NCBI GenBank assembly: GCA_937951875.1
Contig: CALGAN010000009.1
Span: forward strand, 20,394 to 84,393
Direction of reading: 5' to 3'
Length of the DNA: 64,000 nt
From: an uncultured Alkalilimnicola sp.
GTDB taxonomy: Bacteria; Pseudomonadota; Gammaproteobacteria; Nitrococcales; AK92
The position numbers and the translations under genes are program-made. The stretch's first letter is position 1, and each line of letters opens with the position of its first letter. Shown one piece after another: positions 57,303 to 64,000 of the stretch. Below the pieces are notes generated by a model. The model was not told where the DNA came from. It made no database searches and saw nothing but the letters and a program-made list of their open reading frames with translations.

Positions 57303-59594
57303 CTACGCCTGATAGATCATCCGCATGCCGCCCCAGTGCCGACCGTTGACGTAGATCGGCGCCGACACGTCCTTCACCAGCACGTGCTTGCCGCCCATGT
57401 CGCGGCGGTAGGCCTGGATCAGGAACGGCTTGGTGTTGCGGCCCACCGCCAGGCCGACCCGATCGTTGTAGATCATGCGGTTGCGGCAGTTGGCGCGGTT
57501 CCATTCCGGATCGTTGGGGCGCTGCGGCTTGCACAGCCGATGAGTGCCGATATAGCCGTTGACGTCGCAGGCGGTGGCGCCCAGGCTGCCCGGCACCTTG
57601 GCCAGCCGTTCGTTGATCGGCGGCAGCACCCGGTCGGTGAATTCCACGCTGCGCACCAGATACTGCTGCGGGTTGGTGCCGGGGATGGGCTGGTAGTCGC
57701 GGTCGAACAGGTCGTCCTCGCTGATCTCGCCGTTGGCGATGCCCTGCTCGAACACCCGGCCGACCTCGACCGCCGCCTCCTGGATGAGGCGGATGTACTG
57801 GGTGTCGGCGGTCTCGGCCGAGCCCTGGTTGGCGATGTTGAGCATCTCCTCGGCGAACGCGAGCAGGGTATTGACCCGCTCCTCGGTGCTCTTGAGGTTG
57901 TCCGAGGACACGCTGGTTTCGCCCGCCATGTCGTTGAGCGCGGCGATGGTCTGGCCGCAGTGGCGGTCGGTCTGGCCCACCGCCTCGGCGATGCGCACCG
58001 CCTCCTGCTCCATCGACGACATGGCGTCGGACATGGAGCGCACGATGGTCTGCACCGTGCTCACCCAGCCGCTCACCGCCGTCGCCTTGGCCGCGCCCTG
58101 GGAGGCCAGCGTCAACAGGCGGCGGGCCTGATCGGTGACGCGCTTGAGCGTCTCGTCGATGCTGGTGGTGGCGCTGCCGGTCTGCTCGGTCAGCCCGCGG
58201 ATCTCCGCCGCCACCACCGCGAAGCCCTTGCCGGCCTCGCCGGCGCGCGCCGCCTCGATGGTGGCGTTGAGCGCCAGCATGTTGGTCTGCTTGGCGATGG
58301 TGCTGATGGTCTTGGCGGCCCGGGCGATGCGGTCGAGCGCGGTGTCCAGGCCGCCGAGCCGCCGCTCGATCTCGGTGACGGAGGCGGTGAGCTGGTGGAT
58401 GTCGTTGACCGCCGAATCCACCGAGGCGTGCGAGCGCATCAGCTCGGCCGCCGCGCCGGCCGCCACGTGGCGGGCGCGCTCCGCGGCCTCGGCCACCGCC
58501 TGGTTGTGCTTGGCCATGCCGGCGGCGATGCTGTGCAGCTCGATATAGGCCTGGGCGTCGCGGGTGACCCGCTTGCCCACCTCCTCGACGTGGCCGGCGA
58601 TGTCGGCCAGCTCGACGCCGACCCGCGAGCTCTGGCTGGCGGTCCAGCGCAGCAGCTCGGTCGGATCGGCGACGGTGGCGGCCTGGCCGGCGCGCTCGAT
58701 CAGCTGCTGGAAGTCGACGCTGAGCCGGCCGGTGCGGTCCTGCGCCTGATCGAGCACGCGCGCCGCGGTGTTCACGCTCTCGCGCATGCCCTCCAGCCCG
58801 TCCAGGATCTGCCGGCAGAGCTGGTCGATGATCGCCGCGGCGTCGACGATCAGGTCCGATTCGCGGCTGATGTCGACCATGGCCTCGTCCACGGCGCCGA
58901 CGATGGACTGCAGCCCCTCGGTGCCCTGGCTGACGTGCGCCGCCTGCGCCGCGCTGCTCTCGCCGACTGTCACCAGCTCCTCGATCAGCGTGGTCAGGTC
59001 TTTGAGCACCTGGTGGATCTCGGCGGTGGCGTCGGCCGCCTGCTTGGCCAGCACCTTGACGTGCTCGGCCACCACCGCGAAGCCGCGGCCGACCTGGCCG
59101 GCGCGGGTGGCCTCGATGGTGGCGTTGAGCGCCAGCAGATTGGTCTGCTTGGCCACCAGCCCGATGCCGCCGGCCGCCTCGGCCACGCTCTGCAGGGCCT
59201 GGTTCAGCCCGCCCAGTTCGCTGGCGATGTGGGTCACCGACTCGGTCAGCGCCGCGATGTCGGCCAGCGAGGCGCCGATCGCTTCGCGCGAGCGGGTGAT
59301 TTCCTCGCCGGTGCGCGCCGCCACCGCCCGCGCCTCGGACACCGCGCGGCCCACCAGCGCGTTGTTCTCGGCCATGCGGTGGGCCAGCTTCAACAGATCC
59401 TGGAACTGCTGCGCCTCGCGTTTGACCTGCGCGCCCACGTCGCGCACGAACTGCGCGATCTGCCCGGCCTCGTCGCCCAGACCGGAGCAGCGCGCCGCCA
59501 GCCGCAGCGCCACTTGCCGATCGCTTTCGCTCGCGGCGGGCGCGGCCTGGGTGGCCCGCGCCGCCGGCTGTCGCCGCCAGAACTTGAGTATCAC
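57303..59594 (-). CDS. Soluble chemoreceptor with duplicated signalling region and C-terminal sensor
   Basis: A 763-residue methyl-accepting chemotaxis-type protein without membrane helices. Two receptor-tip segments occur: KQTNLLALNATIEATRAG near residue 150 and KQTNMLALNATIEAARAG near residue 440. Each is preceded by a similar helical block (for example LAHRMAENNALVGRAVSEAR versus IAAGMAKHNQAVAEAAERAR), so the signalling half is internally duplicated. The last 140 residues form a sensor-like domain (NRMIYNDRVGLAVGRNTKPF, then KDVSAPIYVNGRHWGGMRM) seen at the C-terminus of other soluble receptors. GTG 59594 is assumed; an ATG at 59699 would add 35 residues. Confidence 0.85.
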   Translation of the reverse strand: MILKFWRRQPAARATQAAPAASESDRQVALRLAARCSGLGDEAGQIAQFVRDVGAQVKREAQQFQDLLKLAHRMAENNALVGRAVSEARAVAARTGEEITRSREAIGASLADIAALTESVTHIASELGGLNQALQSVAEAAGGIGLVAKQTNLLALNATIEATRAGQVGRGFAVVAEHVKVLAKQAADATAEIHQVLKDLTTLIEELVTVGESSAAQAAHVSQGTEGLQSIVGAVDEAMVDISRESDLIVDAAAIIDQLCRQILDGLEGMRESVNTAARVLDQAQDRTGRLSVDFQQLIERAGQAATVADPTELLRWTASQSSRVGVELADIAGHVEEVGKRVTRDAQAYIELHSIAAGMAKHNQAVAEAAERARHVAAGAAAELMRSHASVDSAVNDIHQLTASVTEIERRLGGLDTALDRIARAAKTISTIAKQTNMLALNATIEAARAGEAGKGFAVVAAEIRGLTEQTGSATTSIDETLKRVTDQARRLLTLASQGAAKATAVSGWVSTVQTIVRSMSDAMSSMEQEAVRIAEAVGQTDRHCGQTIAALNDMAGETSVSSDNLKSTEERVNTLLAFAEEMLNIANQGSAETADTQYIRLIQEAAVEVGRVFEQGIANGEISEDDLFDRDYQPIPGTNPQQYLVRSVEFTDRVLPPINERLAKVPGSLGATACDVNGYIGTHRLCKPQRPNDPEWNRANCRNRMIYNDRVGLAVGRNTKPFLIQAYRRDMGGKHVLVKDVSAPIYVNGRHWGGMRMIYQA

Positions 59595-59866
59595 GTTACA
59601 GCTCTCGAATCGGTATGGGTGCCTGCCCGGGGCCTTTCCCCGGATGCAGATATCATCGGCCGCATGCGACGGAACTTGATGGCCTCGTTCGCACTCCATT
59701 TGCAGTGTTACTTATTCGCCATCCGGGAAAAAGACCTGCGCTGCCTTCCGCCACGACAACGATGCCTGCCCGCACCGGCACTTAAATGGTGCGTTGCACT
59801 ACAGCAGTTTGCGCCAGCCCTGGTATCATTCCCGACCTTCGCCGTCAGGATTGGGACTCAGCCCCC

Positions 59867-62800
59867 ATGAGCAGCACCGCCCGCATCCGCGAAATCCCGT
59901 ACAACTACACGTCGTTCTCCGACCGGGAGATCGTCATCCGCTTCCTGGGCCAGGAGGCCTGGGATACGTTGAACGTGCTGCGCGGTGAGCGCCGCACCGG
60001 CATCTCCGCACGGATGCTGTTCGAGGTGCTGGGCGATCTGTGGGTGGTACGGCGCAACCCGTACATCCAGGACGATCTGCTGAACACCCCCAAGCGCCTG
60101 CAGGCGCTGGTGGAGGACATGCATCACCGGCTCGACCAGATCGTCGCCCGCGCCGAGGGCAACCAGCAGGCGCTGGCGCTGGCCGACAAGGCCCGCCAGG
60201 CGGTACGCGACTTCGAGGCCTGGTTCCCGGCCACCAAGGCCAAGCGCAAGGCGGCGCTCAAGGCCTTCAGCCGCTACACCCGCGAGGACAACATCCGCTT
60301 CGACGGCCTGAGCCGCATCTCCCACGTCACCGACGCCACCGACTGGCGCGTGGAGATCCCCTTCGTGGTGCTCACGCCCGACACCGAGGACGAGATCGTC
60401 GGCCTGGTGCAGGCCTGCATCGAGCTGGGGCTGACGGTGATCCCGCGCGGCGGCGGCACCGGCTACACCGGCGGCGCCGTGCCGCTCACCGAGGATTCGG
60501 CGGTGATCAACACCGAGAAGCTCGAAGAGCTGGGCACGGTCGAGTACAAGGTGCTGCCGGGCCTCGACCGGCCGGTGCCCACCGTGCGCGCCGGCGCCGG
60601 CGTGGTCACCAAGCGCGTGTCCGACCTGGCGGTGGCGCACGGCCTGGTGTTCGCCGTCGACCCGACCTCGCAGGAGGCCTCCACCATCGGCGGCAACGTT
60701 GCCATGAACGCCGGCGGCAAGAAGGCCGTGCTGTGGGGCACGGCGCTGGACAACCTCGCTTCCTGGCGCATGGTCACCCCCGACGCCGAGTGGCTGGAGG
60801 TGGAACGCCTGGACCATAACCTGGGCAAGATCCACGACCAGGAGACGGTGCGCTTCCGCGTCACCCGCTACGGCCGCGACGGCAAGACCGTCAAGGGCCA
60901 GCCGGAGATCCTGACCTTCCCCGGCCGGCTGTTCCGCAAGCAGGGCCTGGGCAAGGACGTCACCGACAAGTTCCTCGGCGGCCTGCCCGGCGTGCAGAAG
61001 GAAGGCTGCGACGGCCTGATCACCTCGGCCACCTTCATCCTGCACAAGATGCCGCAGCACATGCGCACCGTGTGCTTGGAGTTCTACGGTTCCGACCTGC
61101 GCGAGGCGGTGCCGGCCATCGTCGAGATCATCGACGACCTCAAGGCAGACCCCGAAGTGAAGCTGTGCGGCCTGGAGCATCTGGACGAGCGCTACGTGCG
61201 CGCCGTCGGCTACACTCCCAAGGGCGCGCGCGGCGAGCGGCCGAAGATGGTGCTGCTGGCCGACGTCGGCTCCGACAACGAGGACGCCTGCGCGGCGGCC
61301 GCCTCGCGCATGGTGCGCATCGCCAACAAGCGCAACGGCGAGGGCTTCATCGCCGTCTCGCCCGAGGCGCGCAAGACCTTCTGGCTGGACCGCTCGCGCA
61401 CCGCCGCCATCTCGCGCCACACCAACGCCTTCAAGATCAACGAGGACGTGGTGATCCCGCTCGACAAGCTCGCCGAGTACAGCGAGGGCGTGGAGCGCAT
61501 CAACATCAAGCAGTCGATCAAGAACAAGCTGCGCCTGGCGCGCGAGATCCGCGCCTACCTGCAGACCGACCTGCCCGAGCTGCAGCAGCGGCTCGACTAC
61601 CAGGGTCGCGCCGACCTCAAGGGCACGGGCGAGGGCAGCAACATCGTCCTGACCAAGCAGCAGGCCGGCATTGAGCTGCTCAACCGGGTGGAGGCGCGCT
61701 GGCAGGGCATCCTCGACAACCTCGACGGCAGCGCCTTCGAGTTCGACCACCTGCTGGACGACGCCGCCCGCGCCGACCGCCGCGAGGGCGACACCCTGAT
61801 CCAGCTGCTGCTGCGCCGCAGCCTGCGCATCTCCTGGAAGACCGACATCCAGCGGCCGATCCGCGACCTGTTCGAGGGTCAGGATCTGGAGCCGGTGCGC
61901 AAGAAGATCGACGAGATCCACAAGCAGGTGCTGTCCAGCCGCCTGTTCGTGGCGCTGCACATGCACGCCGGCGACGGCAACGTGCACACCAACATCCCGG
62001 TCAACTCCAACGACTACGCCATGATGCAAGAGGCCGAGCGCATCGTGGACGAGATCATGGAGCTGGCCCGCCGCCTGGACGGCGTGATCTCCGGCGAGCA
62101 CGGCATCGGCATCACCAAGATGCAGTATCTCGACAAGGAAGTGGTCGAGAACTTCACCCAGTACAAGCTCAAGGTCGATCCGCACAACCGCTTCAACAAG
62201 GGCAAGCTGCTGGCCGGCTCCGGGTTGGCCAACGCCTACACCCCGAGCTTGCGGCTGGTGCAGCAGGAAGCGCTGATCCTCGAGCAGAGCGAGCTCGGCG
62301 CGCTCAACGACGACATCAAGAACTGCCTGCGCTGCGGCAAGTGCAAGCCGGTGTGCTCCACCCACGTGCCGCGCGCCAACCTGCTGTACTCGCCGCGCAA
62401 CAAGATCCTGGCCACCGGCCTGATGATCGAGGCGTTCCTGTACGAGGAGCAGACCCGGCGGGGCATCTCCCTCCACCACTGGGAGGAGATGAACGACGTG
62501 GCCGATCACTGCACGATCTGCCACCGCTGCGTGAATCCCTGCCCGGTGAAGATCGACTTCGGCGACGTGACCGTGCGCATGCGCACCATCCTCGCCGAGC
62601 GTGGCCAGCGCAACACCAAGCCGCAGACCGCGGCGGCGATGGCCTTCCTCAACGTCAAGGACGCCACCGCCATCAACGCCATGCGCAAGGGCATGATCGA
62701 AGGCGGCTACGCCGCCCAGCGCGTCGGCCACACCCTGGCCAAGGCCGTGGGCCTCACCAAGCCCAAGGTCGAGCTCAAGGTGTCCGAGCGGCCGCGCAAC

Positions 62801-63760
62801 ACCACCGGCACGCCGCGGCTCAAGGATATCCCCGTGCAGGTGGTGCACTTCGTCAAGAAGCCCATGCCCAAGGGCCTGCCCAGCCAGACCGCCCGCAAGA
62901 TGCTGGGCCTGGAAGACAGCAAGACGGTGCCGATTATCCGCGACCCGAACAAGGTCAACGAGCACTCCGACGCCGTGTTCTACTTCCCCGGCTGCGGCAG
63001 CGAGCGGCTGTTCAGCCAGATCGGCCTGGCCACCATGGCCATGCTGTACGAGGCCGGCGCCCAGACCGTGCTGCCGCCCGGCTACCTGTGCTGCGGCTAC
63101 CCGCAGACCGCCAACGGCGACGCCGCCAAGGGCCAGCAGATCACCACCGAGAACCGTGTGCTGTTCCACCGGGTGGCCACCACCCTGAACTACATGGACA
63201 TCAAGACGGTGATCGTCTCCTGCGGCACCTGCATGGACCAGCTGCTCAAGTACCAGTTCGAGCAGATCTTCCCCGGCTGCCGCCTGCTCGACATCCACGA
63301 GTACCTGCTGGAGAAGGGCTACAAGCTCGATGGCGTGGACGGCGTGCAGTACATGTACCACGACCCCTGCCACACGCCGATGAAGACCTACAAGGCGCAG
63401 GACGTGGTGAACAAGCTCATGGGCCAGAAGGTGGACCTCAACGACCGCTGCTGCGGCGAGGCCGGCACCTTCGCGGTGAGCCGCCCGGACATCGCCACCC
63501 AGGTGCGCTTCCGCAAGGAAGAGGAAATCAACAAGGGTGTGGAGAAGCTCACCGGCAAGCCGGTAGCGGAGAAGGGCAAGGTGAAGATGCTCACCAGCTG
63601 CCCGGCCTGCTTGCAGGGGCTGAGCCGCTACCGCGACGACACCGGCGTCGAGGCCGACTACATCGTCATCGAGATGGCCAACAAGCTGCTGGGCGAAGAC
63701 TGGCAGAAGAAGTTCATCGAGAAGGCGCGGCAGGGCGGCATCGAGAAGGTGCTGCTGTAA
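59867..63760 (+). CDS. Multidomain FAD-linked oxidase with Fe-S and cysteine-rich domains (DUF3683 type)
   Basis: A 1297-residue cytoplasmic or membrane-associated oxidoreductase. In order: DUF3683 (about 5-110), FAD-binding 4 (about 160-330; PRGGGTGYTGGAVPL), FAD-linked oxidase C-terminal (about 380-790; HMHAGDGNVHTNIPVN), and two 4Fe-4S motifs (CLRCGKCKPVC from Cys820, CTICHRCVNPC from Cys882). Then come two CCG domains (CCGYPQTANG at 1075, CCGEAGTFAVSRPD at 1195). The layout fuses GlcD-like and GlcF/heterodisulfide-reductase-like modules, so D-2-hydroxy-acid oxidation feeding electrons to the chain is likely. Substrate unproven. The start is ATG 59867. Confidence 0.88.
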   Translation: MSSTARIREIPYNYTSFSDREIVIRFLGQEAWDTLNVLRGERRTGISARMLFEVLGDLWVVRRNPYIQDDLLNTPKRLQALVEDMHHRLDQIVARAEGNQQALALADKARQAVRDFEAWFPATKAKRKAALKAFSRYTREDNIRFDGLSRISHVTDATDWRVEIPFVVLTPDTEDEIVGLVQACIELGLTVIPRGGGTGYTGGAVPLTEDSAVINTEKLEELGTVEYKVLPGLDRPVPTVRAGAGVVTKRVSDLAVAHGLVFAVDPTSQEASTIGGNVAMNAGGKKAVLWGTALDNLASWRMVTPDAEWLEVERLDHNLGKIHDQETVRFRVTRYGRDGKTVKGQPEILTFPGRLFRKQGLGKDVTDKFLGGLPGVQKEGCDGLITSATFILHKMPQHMRTVCLEFYGSDLREAVPAIVEIIDDLKADPEVKLCGLEHLDERYVRAVGYTPKGARGERPKMVLLADVGSDNEDACAAAASRMVRIANKRNGEGFIAVSPEARKTFWLDRSRTAAISRHTNAFKINEDVVIPLDKLAEYSEGVERINIKQSIKNKLRLAREIRAYLQTDLPELQQRLDYQGRADLKGTGEGSNIVLTKQQAGIELLNRVEARWQGILDNLDGSAFEFDHLLDDAARADRREGDTLIQLLLRRSLRISWKTDIQRPIRDLFEGQDLEPVRKKIDEIHKQVLSSRLFVALHMHAGDGNVHTNIPVNSNDYAMMQEAERIVDEIMELARRLDGVISGEHGIGITKMQYLDKEVVENFTQYKLKVDPHNRFNKGKLLAGSGLANAYTPSLRLVQQEALILEQSELGALNDDIKNCLRCGKCKPVCSTHVPRANLLYSPRNKILATGLMIEAFLYEEQTRRGISLHHWEEMNDVADHCTICHRCVNPCPVKIDFGDVTVRMRTILAERGQRNTKPQTAAAMAFLNVKDATAINAMRKGMIEGGYAAQRVGHTLAKAVGLTKPKVELKVSERPRNTTGTPRLKDIPVQVVHFVKKPMPKGLPSQTARKMLGLEDSKTVPIIRDPNKVNEHSDAVFYFPGCGSERLFSQIGLATMAMLYEAGAQTVLPPGYLCCGYPQTANGDAAKGQQITTENRVLFHRVATTLNYMDIKTVIVSCGTCMDQLLKYQFEQIFPGCRLLDIHEYLLEKGYKLDGVDGVQYMYHDPCHTPMKTYKAQDVVNKLMGQKVDLNDRCCGEAGTFAVSRPDIATQVRFRKEEEINKGVEKLTGKPVAEKGKVKMLTSCPACLQGLSRYRDDTGVEADYIVIEMANKLLGEDWQKKFIEKARQGGIEKVLL

Positions 63761-63790
63761 GCGGCAGCGCCGTACGCGTCGCATCCCACG

Positions 63791-63825
63791 AAAGAGGGCC
63801 GGTCAAACCGGCCCTCTTTGTTTTT
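63791..63825 (+). terminator. Intrinsic terminator after the oxidoreductase
   Basis: AAAGAGGGCCGGT (63791-63803) pairs perfectly with ACCGGCCCTCTTT (63807-63819) around a CAA loop, followed by GTTTTT. It is a strong rho-independent terminator. Confidence 0.93.
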
Positions 63826-64000
63826 ACTGCCTGTGCACTTCAGTCGCCGCCTCCCACGGCAGCTAGTACATGCACACACTCACGGCATGGCTGGTATCAG
63901 CGCCCTTTCCTGCGCGCCGTAGCTGTTGTAGCCCCGTTTTCGACCGGACACTTTGTTGCGTGAGCAAAGCCTAGGCATAAGCCTAGTGCAAAGGAGTGTC
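63826..64000. other. Window end, likely leader of a following gene
   Basis: No coding region is supported here. CTAGGC-ATAA-GCCTAG forms a small palindrome near 63971-63986, and AAAGGAG near the very end looks like a ribosome-binding site for a plus-strand gene starting beyond 64000. Confidence 0.35.

Noticed and set aside
57336..59870. An 844-codon open frame on the plus strand
   Set aside because: It is antisense to the chemoreceptor, repetitive in composition and without any recognisable domain.
59858..63784. A 1308-codon open frame on the minus strand
   Set aside because: It lies exactly antisense to the FAD/Fe-S oxidoreductase and has low-complexity His/Val/Ala/Gly/Leu composition, a by-product of GC-rich codon use.

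Overview
The window is GC-rich, densely coded bacterial chromosome. Gene content suggests a high-GC, respiring proteobacterium, most likely a gammaproteobacterium: a fused-MrpAB (group 2) Mrp antiporter, a YbdG-type MscS channel, TruC, YchJ, OhrR/Ohr, a GcvA-like LysR regulator and a DUF3683-type FAD/Fe-S oxidoreductase. This placement is inference from families only. I saw no rRNA, tRNA, CRISPR array, insertion sequence or prophage.

Positions 1-22018 are mostly housekeeping, membrane and envelope genes. They comprise a truncated lipoprotein hydrolase, a hemolysin III-type membrane protein, argS, small membrane proteins, a universal stress protein and a YbdG-like channel. Then come the complete six-gene mrp operon (7948-13999), an RNA methyltransferase, a rhomboid protease, a LysR regulator overlapping a sirtuin, and a map-containing minus-strand group. 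Positions 22361-42004 carry a penicillin-acylase-type Ntn hydrolase and a protein-quality and stress block (hsp20, lon, a CBS-containing site-2 protease, a phospholipase D-type synthase, dinB). These are followed by YchJ, a universal stress protein with an FNR-like box upstream, a diguanylate cyclase, truC, two hotdog thioesterases, a secreted beta-propeller and gamma-glutamyltransferase. Four intergenic regions here carry related hairpin-rich repeats.

Positions 42454-56303 look like an accessory catabolic or detoxification region: an SMP-30/gluconolactonase, an amidase, ohr-ohrR with a perfect 11-bp inverted-repeat operator candidate, then a co-directional run of SDR dehydrogenase, cyclase-family hydrolase and two glutathione-transferase-like proteins. 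Directly after these come four consecutive paralogous periplasmic substrate-binding proteins, with no permease or ATPase in the window. Copies 1 and 2 share a perfectly identical 774-bp internal tract flanked by diverged sequence, the mark of recent gene conversion. Copies 2 and 3 have CRP-like palindromes upstream, and copies 1 and 2 end in strong intrinsic terminators. This four-receptor array with its enzymes is the most unusual part of the window.

The window closes with a PlsC acyltransferase, a membrane-anchor-free chemoreceptor with an internally duplicated signalling region, and a 1297-residue multidomain FAD/iron-sulfur oxidoreductase followed by a perfect 13-bp-stem terminator.
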